Under the pieces are notes generated by a model. The model ran no database searches. It worked only from the letters and a program-made list of their open reading frames with translations, and was not told the DNA's origin. From Tretioscincus oriximinensis (lineage: Eukaryota > Chordata > Lepidosauria > Squamata > Gymnophthalmidae), in NCBI GenBank assembly GCA_022410635.1, contig JAJVDF010000658.1:279919-343918 (forward strand): a DNA stretch of 64,000 bases. The letters run 5' to 3'. Shown here piece after piece: positions 10,089 through 20,116 of this stretch; within the stretch, counting starts at the first letter, position 1, and every line of letters begins with the position of its first letter. The translations under genes were made by a program, and so were the position numbers.

Positions 10089-10225
10089 TGATGATGATGA
10101 TGATGATGATGATAACAATAATAATAATTTATGATGATGATGGTGATGATGATGATATTAATAATAATTAATGATGATGGTGGTAATGATGATGATGATG
10201 ATGATAATAATAATGGTAATGATAT
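9880..10225. repeat. TTTA then AAT/GAT compound microsatellite
   Basis: (TTTA)n at about 9885-9950 is followed by AAC, AAT and GAT triplet runs from 9985 to 10225. Confidence 0.93.
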
Positions 10226-10259
10226 CTTCCCTCCAACCCAAGCCACCCATCCCTGGGAG

Positions 10260-10690
10260 GACAGAACGCAGAGGGAGCTATTTAAGCATCAAAAGGCAGG
10301 TTGAAGACTGTGATTTTATTAGGAGCCAAAAGCTCTAGAGGGGGGCTGTTCCACAGTGTGGAAACCACCACAGAAAAGGCCCTCCTACGTGCCCCCATTC
10401 CCTTGCAACTCTAAAAGGGGAGGGACTATCAGAAGGCCTTCTCCTTGGGATCTTGGTGCACGGCAGGTCTAGAGAAGGCGCTCCTTTGGATAGCCAATTT
10501 AGAGTTTTGTATGCTAATGTCAAAACCTTGAATTAGGCTCGGAAGCAAATAGGCAGCCAGTGCAGATCTTTAAGGACCGGTGGCATTACGTGCGTCCAGC
10601 CAAAGACTCCCGTCAGCTGTAGAGCTGCTACATTCTGCACTAGTTCCAGAACTGACGGAAGGACAAACATCTCCAGGCCTCAAATTCTGT
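10260..10690 (-). mobile_element. L2 LINE 3' region
   Basis: In reverse it encodes the L2 reverse-transcriptase C-terminal region. Recognisable blocks are GGGGCTGTTCCACAG, CAGAAAAGGCCCTCC, CCTTGAATTAGGCTCGG and AGGCAGCCAGTGCAG, all shared with other L2 copies here. Confidence 0.75.
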
Positions 10691-10792
10691 TGTGAACTTG
10701 GAAGCATCTCTGCAAGGGGAGGAACCACCAGAAGGCCTTCTCCTTGAGATCTTAGTGCACAGGCAATTCTATATGGGAGAAGGAGCCTTCAC

Positions 10793-11127
10793 TGATAGCT
10801 CAGTCGCTAAGGAATTCGTCTCTCGTCTGGGAGATCTGGTTTCGAAGCCCTGTGTGGGACGTGGGGAGGGGTGAGCACCTTCCCCTAGCCTGTAGCTCTA
10901 GCCAACCCAGCTATTCGAAAGCAAGAATTGCAAGAAATTGCAAGTGACTGCAAGTAGATATATGGGAACCACCAGAGCCTGGTGGGGAAGATAGAATGTC
11001 AGCCTTCGGGCAAAATATATCCTTGTAAGCCGCTTTGAGTCCCTTTGAAAGGTGAGAAAAGCGGGGTATAAGAACCAAGTTCTTCTTCTTCTTCTTCTTC
11101 TTCTTCTTCTTCTTCTTCTTCTTCTTC
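10793..11127 (+). mobile_element. SINE family A copy
   Basis: Head TGATAGCTCAGTCGCTAAGG, box B GGTTTCGAAGCCC, full body, TTC tail 11081-11127. Confidence 0.93.
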
Positions 11128-11579
11128 AGGTAGCCCAGAATTTTTAGCTATGAACAGGATTTTGAAAACATTTTGTGCTCCCTCTTCACCGGGGACAGAC
11201 CTTCTCTTTGTGGCTATTCCTGTGGATTACCAGGGTGCCTTCTGATCCGGAATGGATACCCCACTTTCAGCTCTCCAAGCCAAGTCATGCACTAGAAGGA
11301 AGGAAGGAGGCCTTCCTTCTGTCCTTCTGTCCTTGCTTTAGAGAAAAAAGAGGGTTGTAAAGTCACCCAGAAATTGGAAGTGACACTGTGCGCTTCCTAC
11401 ACCATCCCAGACAGATAAGAACCAAACGTATATCATAAACTATTTTTAGTCTTTGAAGACAGGGACATGAAATCAACGGCAGCCTGGTACCTCCTGAGGC
11501 CTGGACGCCGTGGATTTTAGTCTGGATAAAATTATGGCCTATGCAGGCCCCCAGGGCACCGCAGAACAGGCTCAAACAG
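11128..11579. other. Unassigned DNA upstream of SLCO3A1
   Basis: No exon or repeat recognised; a short GAAGGAAGGAGG run occurs near 11295. Confidence 0.4.
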
Positions 11580-11860
11580 TTAAAAGATAGAAAGGGAAGT
11601 GAGGAGATAAAGAAGGAAGAGAGGGAGAAAGGAAGGAAAGAGGGAGGGAGGAGATAAAGAAGGGAGAGAGAGAGAAAGGAAGGAAAGAGGGAGGAGATAA
11701 AGAAGGGAGAGAGGGAGAAAGGAAGGAAAGAGGGAGGGAAGGAGATAAAGAAGGGAGAGAGGGAGAAAGGAAGGAAAGAGGGAGGGAGAAGATAAAGAAG
11801 GGAAAATGGGAGAAAGGAAGGAAAGAGGGAGGGAAGGAGGGAGATAAGTAAAGGAGGAAA
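11580..11860. repeat. Polypurine minisatellite upstream of SLCO3A1
   Basis: Imperfect tandem units of about 50 bp rich in GGAAGGAAAGAGGGAGG and GATAAAGAAGGGAGAG. Nearly pure purine on the + strand. Open frames on the minus strand here are repeat artefacts. Confidence 0.85.
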
Positions 11861-12084
11861 AGAGGGAAGGGGTACCAGTCCCTCTCCTTCCTTCCTTCCT
11901 CCCAATGTCCTTCCCTTTTCTCCTTCCATAAACTTTTCTTTCCTTTCCTTCCCCTTCCTTCCTCCTCCTCTTTTCTCCTTCCTTCCTTAGATCCTTCCCC
12001 CCTCCTTCCTTCCTTCCCTGCCTGCTTCCCCCTCCCCTTTCTCCTCCCCCCTCCCCTTCCTCCTCCCCCTTTCCCCCCTCCCCC
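11861..12084. repeat. Polypyrimidine tract abutting the CpG island
   Basis: The sequence flips from purine-rich to pyrimidine-rich (CTTCCTTCC and TCCTCCCCC runs) just before the CpG island. Confidence 0.8.
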
Positions 12085-12228
12085 CTCCCTGCCCGCCCGG
12101 GCTCCTTCCTTGGGCCGCGGCGCCTCCCCCCGCCTGCCTGGCTTGGCTGCAGCCCAAGGAGGCGCCGGCAGAGGCGCAGAGGCGCAGGCGGGGCGGGAGG
12201 CGGCGGCGCGCGGGGCTCCGGGGCGGCC

Positions 12229-12333
12229 ATGGCAGCGTCGGGCGTCGGGGGCGCCCAGCGTCGGGGGCCGGGCCAGGGGCGCTGCGGGCGTCGGGCGGCG
12301 TCGGGGCTGCTGCTGCCCCCTGGGCGCGCTTGA
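12229..12333 (+). promoter_or_regulatory. Possible upstream ORF in the SLCO3A1 5' UTR
   Basis: An ATG in strong Kozak context (GCCATGG) opens a 34-codon frame (MAASGVGGAQRR...) that ends at TGA 12331-12333, about 117 bp before the SLCO3A1 start. It shares the main frame but is closed by the stop. If the transcript begins upstream of 12229 it could reduce translation of the main ORF. This is inference, since the transcription start is unknown. Confidence 0.35.
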
Positions 12334-12380
12334 TCGGCCTCCCCGCCGCCGCCTCCGGCCTGCTGCCGGCTGCCTCCGGG

Positions 12381-12404
12381 CTGCTGCTGCTGCTGCTGCT
12401 GCTG
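12381..12404 (+). repeat. (CTG)8 tract in 5' UTR
   Basis: Eight perfect CTG units lie 47 bp upstream of the start codon, within the CpG island. Confidence 0.85.
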
Positions 12405-12450
12405 CCTAGGCGCGGCGGGCGCCGGGGCGNGGAGGCGGCGCGGGCGGAGG

Positions 12451-12675
12451 ANGCAAGGGNNNGGCGGCGGCGGCGGCGGCGGCTCTTCGGACGGCGGCGG
12501 CAATGGCGGGGAGGGGTCCGGGGAGGGCGAGGGGGGCGGCGGGGAGCTGCAAGGGGACGAGGCGCAGCGGGCCAAGAAGAGGAAAAAGCGCGGCCCCTGC
12601 TTCGCCAGCATCCAGCTCTTCCTGGTCTCCGAGTGCGCCCTCATGCTGGCCCAGGGCACCGTCGGCGCCTACCTG
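12451..12675 (+). CDS. SLCO3A1: SLCO3A1 (OATP3A1) coding exon 1, start codon read as ANG
   Basis: First coding exon of a 12-TM sodium-independent organic anion transporter of the plasma membrane (prostaglandins and thyroid hormone are known substrates of the family member). The frame runs back from the donor through ...SECALMLAQGTVGAYL, typical of OATP3A1, to a Lys/Arg-rich cytoplasmic segment (AKKRKKR) and the conserved ELQGDEAQR. Upstream lies a Gly-rich stretch, and the frame begins ANG CAA GGG, which reads Met-Gln-Gly if N is T, as in the mammalian N-terminus I recall. Codon 4 is NNN (12460-12462). The exon codes 75 residues, about 15 more than the human exon by my recollection, the excess being Gly/Ser/Glu. 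TM1 begins near residue 50. The exon ends after a complete codon (phase 0) at TACCTG followed by GTGAGC. It joins exon 2 at 31983 in frame. Confidence 0.93.
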
Positions 12676-12745
12676 GTGAGCGGCACGGGGCAGGGCGGGG
12701 GGGGGGCAGGGAAGGAGGAGGCGGCGGCCCCCACCGGCCCCCCCC

Positions 12746-13205
12746 CCCGGCACCCCCTCCCCTCCCCACCCCTCTTCCTTCGCCCCTTCCTCCCTCCCCA
12801 TCCCTTCTCTCCCTCTTCTTTCCTTCACTCCTTCCTTCCACCCCTCTGTTCTTCCTTTCCACTCTCCTTCCCTCCTTCCCATCATCCACCTTTTCTCTGC
12901 TTCTTCCTTCCCTCTCTCCTCTTTTCTCTCCTCCCTTTCTGCCTCTCTGCCATCCTTCTGGCCTCCCTCCTTCCCTCCTTCTTTACCTCCTGTTCTCTCA
13001 CTCTGTTCCCTCTATCTTTTCTTTCATCGACTATCTTTTAGCTCTTTTCCTTCTATTCTTTCTTCCTCCTATCCTCCCATTCTTCTGTCCTTCTATCCTT
13101 GATCTTTCCCCCCTTCCTTCCTTCCCCCCCTCTCCTCCTCCCTCTTGTCCTCTCTACCTCCCTTCCTTCCTTCCTCTTTTTCCTTTCCTGCCTTTTTCCT
13201 CTGCT
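12746..13205. repeat. Polypyrimidine tract at the start of intron 1
   Basis: About 460 bp almost entirely of C and T in irregular CCTTCC and CTCTCC runs. It starts within 75 bp of the exon 1 donor. Confidence 0.85.
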
Positions 13206-13239
13206 GGAGGCTCAGTGCCAGAGCTGTTAAGTGATCCTT

Positions 13240-13363
13240 TAGGTTCTGTCCCCACTGAGCCTTATTCTGGGTTATATCTCAGAATAGAAGCCTGACACCT
13301 GCATGCTGCCCTGTCATGTGGATGGCCAAGCTCTGACCCAAGATATAACCCAGAATAAGGGGA
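13240..13363. mobile_element. Palindromic family Z copy, centre deleted
   Basis: TCTGTCCCCACTGAGCCTTATTCTGG on the left is mirrored by CCAGAATAAGGGGACAGG on the right, with GCATGCTG/CATGTGGATGGCC inside. Confidence 0.7.
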
Positions 13364-13828
13364 CAGGAAATAAATTCTGGTTGTGTGGATGAGGTCAGGA
13401 GAAATTGATTGGCCTGTACCTGGAAGTAACCCCCGAGGCTCCTGGAGCTCTTCAGGGTCCCTTTCCAGTCCTGGATGTTTCTTCCAGGCGTAGGAGATCC
13501 TGGGGATCTCCTGCCCATGATCCTGCCTTTGAGGTGATCCATCCGGCAGTCTTGCAGGGCTCTGTCCATGTGGGCCCATCCCATGCTGTACCAGTTGTCA
13601 GTTGTAGTCATCTAGGCTACTAGGCTGTTTGACTGCCTCAGTGGCTCTGCCTAGGATTGGCCTCACCTAGAGATCGAACCAAAATCTGAAATGTGCTATG
13701 AGCCGGGAAATCCGGTTCCTCAATTCGATGTCAATTTGATGCTTTTCCCCATCCATAGCAAATGCGCAATTATTTTAGCTAGCTGGGGTAGCACAGGAGA
13801 CGTATATGCACGTTGGACATTTATGATA
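13364..13828. other. Unassigned intronic DNA
   Basis: No gene or repeat recognised. Confidence 0.4.
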
Positions 13829-14450
13829 CCATAAGAATCTAAGAGGAGCCCTGCTGAATGGGGCCGCAGCCCATCCAGTCCAGCGTTCTGTGTCACCCAG
13901 TAGCCCACCAATTGCACCTGGGCAGACTGAAGGAGAAGAAGGCAAAGTCTTCTCCTGTTCTTGACTCTCTACAAATTATATTTCAGGAATCTTGCTTGTT
14001 GCTCCATTCTGGAGGCAGGATCAGGAGATCCAGTCTAATAGCTATTTGTACCCTTGGCTTCCATGAACTTACCTATTCCCGTCTTTAAGCTATCCATACT
14101 GCTAGCTACCACTATCTCATCTGGAATGATCCTCTGGGTGAAAAAATACTTTCCCTTGTCTGTCCTCAATCTTCTGCCCATCAGCTTCAAGGAAGGCCCT
14201 CTGGTCCTAGAGGTGTGCGATAGGGAAAACATTTTTCTCTATTCACCTTCTCCATCCCATGCATGATTTTATACATGTCAATCCGATCACTTCTTAAACG
14301 CCGACTTTTGAGGCTGAAGAGGCCCAAATGTTGCAGCTGGAATTCATAAGGGACTTTGTGTTCCAGCCCCTTGATCATTTTTTGTACCTTCTCCAGTTCC
14401 ACAATATCTTTTTCAACAATATCTTTTTGGTGACTAGAACTGGATAGAGA
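13829..14450 (-). mobile_element. CR1 LINE 3' region
   Basis: Long reverse-oriented CR1 3' part, from the terminus (ATAAGAATCTAAGAGGAGCCC) to TTGTACCTTCTCCAGTTCC and GGTGACTAGAACTGG. Confidence 0.92.
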
Positions 14451-14883
14451 CCCAGAGGCCAGAGGCCATTTCCACTTCACTTCCGCTTTCTCCTCCCAAC
14501 CTTTCCCTTTCCTTCACTTGAACAGAAAACAAATTTAAGGACGCAGCAAATGTAGACTTTAAAGAGCAGCGTCAGAAATCCTTTTTGGTATGAAAATTAT
14601 AATTTTATGCTAATGCCTGTATATCAAAGTCTTGTTAAATGTATGACCCTTGGTCACTCCTAAATTTTAATTCAGCTTTGGTCTAATTTTAGCCAGAGTA
14701 AAGCTTTTCCAACACATTGTTTTAATTCATCTTCACTCCTGAAGAACTGGGCTAGTTCAGTTCTTCAGCACTGAGGATACATTAAACAGTCATGTCAGAA
14801 TAGTACCAAAGAGAGAAAATAACAGGAAATTGAAGCTGATTTCTTCTGGAATTCATTGTTCCTTATCACACAAGTGCAATTTA
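14451..14883. other. Unassigned intronic DNA
   Basis: AT-rich; no gene or repeat recognised. Confidence 0.4.
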
Positions 14884-15406
14884 GAAGAAGAAGAAGAAGA
14901 AGAAGAAGAAGAAGAAGAAGAAGAAGAAGAAGAAGAAGAAGAAGAAGAAGAAGAAGAAGAAGAAGAAGAAGAAGAAGAAGGAGGAGGAGGAGNNNNNNNN
15001 NNNNNNNNNNNNNNNNNNNNNNNNNNNNNNNNNNNNNNNNNNNNNNNNNNNNNNNNNNNNNNNNNNNNNNNNNNNNNNNNNNNNNNNNNNNNNNNAGAAG
15101 GAGGAGAAGAAGAAGAAGAAGAAGAAGAAGAAGAAGAATAAGAATAAGAAGGGACTCAAAGCGGCTTACAAGGATATATTTTGCCCAAAGGCTTCCATTC
15201 TATCTTCCCCACCAGGCTGTGGTGGTTCCCATGTATCTACTTGCAGTCAGTTGCAATTTCTTGCAATTCTTGCTTTCGAATAGCTGGGTTGGCTAGAGCT
15301 ACAGGCTAGTGGAAGGTGCTCAGCCCTCCCCATGCCTGACACAGGGCTTCGAAACCCCATCTCCCAGGCAAGAGACCAATTCCTAAGCGACTGAGCTATC
15401 CGTGCC
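14884..15406 (-). mobile_element. SINE family A copy with long GAA tail and assembly gap
   Basis: GAA run 14884-14980, GAG units, an N gap at 14993-15095, more GAA to about 15148, then the SINE body and head ending GAGCTATCCGTGCC. True tail length is unknown. Confidence 0.9.
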
Positions 15407-15659
15407 TTCCCTCCTGAAGAAATGGAGTGCCGTTCTTCAGAATTGAAAAAGTAAAGGCATGTATGGGAGCAAGGCCTTTAAGTTCAGAATGCCCACTTTT
15501 GGTTTCAATAATACCAATCCTTCCGTTGCTGTGTTTTTCCATTCTGAAAGTGGGCTGAAGCTGGATTAAAATTTAGATATGGCCAGGGCCATAGAAACCC
15601 AAACTGGTGAGCTAGGGAAACAGAAGTTGGTCAGTTTTCATTGTAAAGCCCTGTCCATC

Positions 15660-16165
15660 CTTTGCCTTATTCTGAGCTACACCCCAGGCCTCAGGGCGGT
15701 TAGCAGTAAAAACCCAAATTAACAGATTAAAACTGCAATGTCGGAAACAGGGACGGCAGAACAGTTTTTTCAGCCACAGGCCAGGTTAAAGAGGCTTCTA
15801 AATGCATAAAGAGATGATGATAGATGCATGTCAAGGGGGAGACTGTTCCATGGTCTGGGGGCTGCCACGAAGAAGGCCCTATCTCAGGTTCCCACTCTCT
15901 TTGCCCCTGAGGGAGGTGGTACACTCAGGAGAGCCTCTTCTGCAGATCTTAAGACACGGGATAAATATCCTTTTAGATATTTGGGGCCCAAGTTATTTCA
16001 GGCCTGATAGGTTAGAGTTAATACCTTGAATTGGGCTCAGTAGCAAATTGGCAGCCAGTGCAGCTCTTTCAAGACCAGCATGATGTGTGCCAGCCAATCA
16101 TTCCTGCCAGCAGCCTAGCGGTTGCATTTTGCACCAGCTGCAGCTTCTGGCCCTTTATAGATGAC
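15660..16165 (-). mobile_element. L2 LINE 3' region
   Basis: The longest minus-strand L2 copy. GGAGACTGTTCCATGGTCTG, AAGAAGGCCCTATCTCAGG, CCTTGAATTGGGCTCAGTAG and GCATTTTGCACCAGCTGCAG correspond, in reverse, to the same region as 53440-53880. Confidence 0.82.
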
Positions 16166-16215
16166 CAAGCTCTGTCCCAAGATGTAGCCCAGAATAAGGC
16201 TCAGTGTGGACAGGG
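16166..16215. mobile_element. Family Z right end
   Basis: CCAAGCTCTGTCCCAAGATG and CCAGAATAAGGCTCAGTGTG match the right arm of the palindromic family; the left arm is missing. Confidence 0.7.
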
Positions 16216-16849
16216 CCTGTGTTTTGTTCAACGATGAAGTTTTGCTTCTTATTGATGGCCATTAGGGGTCATTGGTTGTGGCCTTGTGGGCGAGATACGA
16301 ACGTGGCACAGTGGAGGTGTGAGTTTTACCGTTTCACACGTTTCAGAAGAGCTGAATAAACTTGGCCAAGATGTGTTCTTGTGTGTTCACTGACCATATA
16401 GACGGGAGAAGGGGCTGTTACCTGATCACACCTGTCTTCCCCCTGGCATTTCAAGCCTGTGCGTGACGACATCAGGCGGTGACTTGTGAATAAAGTAGTT
16501 CGAGGGCCACGAATAGGGGACTGGAAAGCCATCCGACCCCCTCTCCGTAAAGGCTTGAGAAAGATGTGCTCGGGTGTCTAAATAGAAACCACCTTTCCAT
16601 AGGCTGTTTTGAAACATTTAAAACAGCGGCTGTAGTCCTCTGAGGTCGGGATGCTGCTTGGAGCCTGGGCAGCCTGTGGGGAATCGTGTATAAGTCAACT
16701 CAGGGTCAAAATACATGCTGCATAAATGCAAACAGAACCACTGGGGATAAGCTATCTTATGGCAGAGATATTTTTCTAGCCAGGTCTCTTGTGCACCTGA
16801 TCAGAAAGGATCCTAGAAGCTAGCCATGGGCTGTGCATCGGAATGGGAG
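16216..16849. other. Unassigned, probably unique intronic DNA
   Basis: No repeat or exon recognised. Confidence 0.4.
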
Positions 16850-16990
16850 CCTGCCAACCACATGCTAGTGTAGACTATGGCAGGCCCCGAACGGGGCCTG
16901 CCGTAGTCTAGACTGGCATGTGTATGGCCACGCTCAGTCCTGAGATGCTACCCAGAATAAGCCTCCCTGTGTACAGGGTACTGTAGCGGA
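16850..16990. mobile_element. Palindromic family Z copy with intact centre
   Basis: Arms 16861-16889 and 16892-16920 are near-perfect complements around CCCCGAACGGGG, giving a ~29-bp stem. An outer right arm follows (CTCAGTCCTGAGATG, CCAGAATAAGCC). Confidence 0.85.
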
Positions 16991-17034
16991 ACGTTCTGGA
17001 ATAAAATTTGCATCTTCTAGGCTAAAGCAGTCCA

Positions 17035-17545
17035 GGTCTCCCAGAGGGACATTGGCCTGTGGAATTTACTTCCAGAAGAGGGGGTGGTAGCTAGCAGTCT
17101 ATACAGCTTTAGGACAGAATTAAACAAGTTTGTAGAAGCCAAGGATATAAATAGCTACTAGGGCGGATCTCTTGATTCTGCTGCCGGAATGGAGCAACAG
17201 GCAAGATTCCTTAAATACCATTTGCAGGAAGTGGAGGACAGGTTAATGTTTTGCTTTCTTCTGCTTGTGACTGCCCAGGTGGTCCAGCATAGACTCTGGC
17301 ACAATACATTTGGCTCATCCACATGCCAGTTTAGATTATGGCAGGCCCCATTTGAGTCCTGCCANAATCTACACTAGCATGCATATGGCAGATCCTTATT
17401 CCAAGAGTTGAAAACAGGTGAGGGTTTTGCCTTCTTCTGCTTGATGCTGCCCAGGTGCAATTGGTGGGCCAATGGGTGAGATAATGCTATACTAGATGGG
17501 ATCTTACCCCATTCAGCGGGGCTCCTCTTAGGTTCTTATGCAGAC
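17035..17545 (+). mobile_element. CR1 3' end carrying an embedded family Z palindrome
   Basis: CR1 3' sequence (GGCCTGTGGAATTTACTTCC) runs to TGCCCAGGTGGTCC, is interrupted by family Z (about 17285-17395), then repeats the CR1 segment AACAGGTGAGGGTTTTGCC...CAATTGGTGGGCC and ends GTTCTTATG. The same order recurs at four other loci. Confidence 0.8.
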
Positions 17546-18469
17546 ATGCATTGCTGCCGCTAATCCAGACTGAGGTAATCCAGATCTGCTAAAACAGATG
17601 TTGCATAAAGACCTGTATGTGGTCCCATTCTCCAGCGGCANTTGAATGCACTGCTTTGGTAGGCATCCACATGAACACGACTAGTTCAAATCACATCCTG
17701 TCCACAGGGTCTTAAGAAATGCGCCATGTTCTTGGAGATGTATGTATCCGCTTCCATTTCTACTGGATGTTTTGTTATGATGTGATATGAGGCTAGTGGG
17801 AAGTTATGTGTCTGTGATTCTTCTTGCTGCTTTGGAGATGGAAGGGAGGGGAGAAGAGGAGAATCCTAGGAGAAGAGGACATGTCTGCAAGTTTCTGGCT
17901 CATAAACCTCTGGCGAGGGTCTGGGAATAGTCTACAGAACTGTGATACGTGACTCAGCAGTTGTTCTGGGATTGTTCCGGCTTCCGTCTGCCTGGTGCCT
18001 GAACGCGCACAGTTGGGGGTAAATAAAAGGGTTGTCTGGGGAAAGGCATGGAGAGAAATGAAAATGGACCTTGCTAAGACAACCAGCTGTCCAACGCTGA
18101 GATCAAGTGTCCGAGTCGTTGTAGATATAAGGGAGAAAAGAAAGGTCTCTATTTCTCTTGCTGGGTTTCATCAAGTTAAAGGTAAACAACAACACAGGCT
18201 AACAGGTTGGTTTTGTGAGGAAGAGATGGCTACTTGGTCGAGGAAGGAACAGAAGTGGTGGAAAGGACTGCTTCAGAATGTAGCTATTCTTGTTTGAGGA
18301 GGCAGTAATTCACACTGTCAGATAGGAGGGAGATTTTTATTCAAGGACGTTGGTAGGGAATCTCTCTCTCTCTCAAGAATACAAAAACGTATGAGGAACT
18401 TGCTAGATCAGACCACGGTCCTTCTATTCCAGAGAGGAGACATGGTAGTTGCCTACAGAGGCTCCTGAC
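17546..18469. other. Unassigned intronic DNA
   Basis: No gene recognised. Contains a TC dinucleotide run near 18361-18374. Confidence 0.4.
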
Positions 18470-18755
18470 TGGTACTGCTAGCCGGACACATACAACATTG
18501 GTGCTGAAAGAACTGCATTGGTTGTCCCTTCATGACTGAGCCCAATTCACGGTACTAACATTGACTTACAAGGCCCTAAATGGCTTGGGATCCAAATATT
18601 TGAAGGAACACCTCCTCCCGTGCGTACCTTCCAATACCCTAAGATCCTCTAATGAGGCTCTCCTGATACACGAAAGGGTCTTCTCTGTGTAGCCCCCAAG
18701 GTGTGGAATTCCCTCCCCACTGAGGTGTGTCAGACACCTACCCTATACACGTGAG
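18470..18755 (+). mobile_element. L2 LINE fragment
   Basis: GAACTGCATTGGTTGTCCC, CAAGGCCCTAAATGGCTTGGG and TGTGGAATTCCCTCCCCACTG correspond to the L2 C-terminal frame (LHWLP...ALNGLG...WNSLP); frames are broken. Confidence 0.75.
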
Positions 18756-19567
18756 GGTTTTGCCTTCTTCTGCTTGATTCTGCCCAGTGACGGAATAGGG
18801 GGAAAAGCTCTCTCAAAACTTGGCTGAGTTTAACTATGAGGGTTTTTACCCCCTTGAGTCCCCTTTGGAGCCAGTAGCCAATGACAGAAGAGATACAGAT
18901 CATGAGCTAGGATTTACAGCAGAGTTTTCTGGGAAATGTAGGTAAATTCATGAGGAAGAAAGGCAGTTCCTTCTTGGTTGTGGATGGGCAACATAGATCG
19001 TGCAAGTCGTTTCTAGTGTTACACAAGAAAACAGTGCTACAAAAGGCGGCTTTTGGATGTATCCATAGTCTTCACACACACACAAACACACACAGAACAT
19101 TTCAGATCTACACCAGTCAGCATTTAAGACAAGCCACTTGGATGCCCACACGTTCAAGCATATGTGCTTCCTTGAAATTAATGCAAGGCCCAAAGAGGTT
19201 GCCAACTCTCTCCTACATGCACAACAGGATGCCAGCCGTACCACGCACTACGAGAACGGCACACTTGCTTCAAACATGAAGTTTTATCACCATCTGTTGC
19301 CCATTAGAGCTGACCCACAGAGGGGAATTATAGGCTTCACATTGTAACACCATTGTGGTAAGACTACCGTTTTCAGAAAAAATCTTGTAAAGGAGATCAA
19401 AGTAAGAACATAAGGAACCCCCTGCTGGATCGGACTGCTGGCTGTTAGGTCCAACTAATAATAAAACATAGCTTTTGTTGCTTTCTCCACACCAGGCACC
19501 CTTTGACAAGGTCATTTCTTTGCTTTAGTACATATGTGCAATTGACGGTTGGCTGTATGAGCAGGAT
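18756..19567. other. Unassigned intronic DNA with a CA repeat
   Basis: (CA)n-type run at 19074-19095. A CR1-like scrap (GGGTTTTGCCTTCTTCTGCTTG) lies at about 18755-18783. Otherwise unrecognised. Confidence 0.4.
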
Positions 19568-19760
19568 TCATAGATGCATAGAGTTGGAAGAGACCTCCAC
19601 AGACAGATAGCTGCCCTTACTATCAGAAAGTGTCTTCTGGTATTTAATCTGTATCTACTTCCCTGCATTATCATCCCATTGTTTCTAGTCCTACCATGTC
19701 TCAATGAGAACAGGGCTGATCCCTCTGTCCTGTGGAAGGCCTTCAGGTACTTGTATTTAT
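19568..19760 (-). mobile_element. Older CR1 3' fragment
   Basis: CATAGAGTTGGAAGAGACC is the classic CR1 3' motif in reverse; TTTCATCCCATTG-type sequence follows. Diverged. Confidence 0.65.
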
Positions 19761-20116
19761 TTATTTATTTAATCCCATCTAGTCCAGCATTTTGTCTTAC
19801 CCAGTGGCCCACCCAGGGGCTCAGCCACGTTTTGAGAGAGTTTTCTCCCAGTGGATTTTTATTTTTTAAAAAGCAGTTGATCAACCTCCTAGTCTCTGCT
19901 ATCACTGAGGGGCAGGACAGGAGGTTTCGCCAGCTCTTGCAGGCAGTGTCCAGATGGCACTGTCATTGTACAGTGTTTGGAAACCACACTACAGAAGCTG
20001 CATAAAAATATTAGACCTTTCTACCACCATCACTGCTGGATTCCTGAAATCACATGAAGTAGATGCTCTATAATCGTGTAATTGTAGTGTGATAAAAACC
20101 AGTTGTCGGTGCAGCC

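Larger units (their letters stand above)
12085..12745 (+). promoter_or_regulatory. SLCO3A1: CpG island, probable SLCO3A1 promoter and 5' UTR
   Basis: Very GC-rich, CpG-dense block with repeated GGCGG and GCGGG motifs that covers the 5' UTR, exon 1 and the start of intron 1. No clear TATA box is visible, as expected for a CpG-island promoter with dispersed starts. The transcription start cannot be fixed from sequence. Ns at 12430, 12452 and 12460-12462 probably reflect poor read support in GC-rich DNA. Confidence 0.8.

Noticed and set aside
11363..12659. Minus-strand 359-aa and 188-aa frames next to exon 1
   Set aside because: Low-complexity reading of the purine tract and the antisense of the CpG island and SLCO3A1 exon 1.
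12676..13041. Read-through of SLCO3A1 exon 1 into the following open frame
   Set aside because: A canonical donor GTGAGC follows the conserved codons and exon 2 continues the protein precisely; the extension is CT-rich low complexity.
14884..15148. Direct-repeat arrays as CRISPR
   Set aside because: Triplet microsatellites without spacers in a vertebrate genome.
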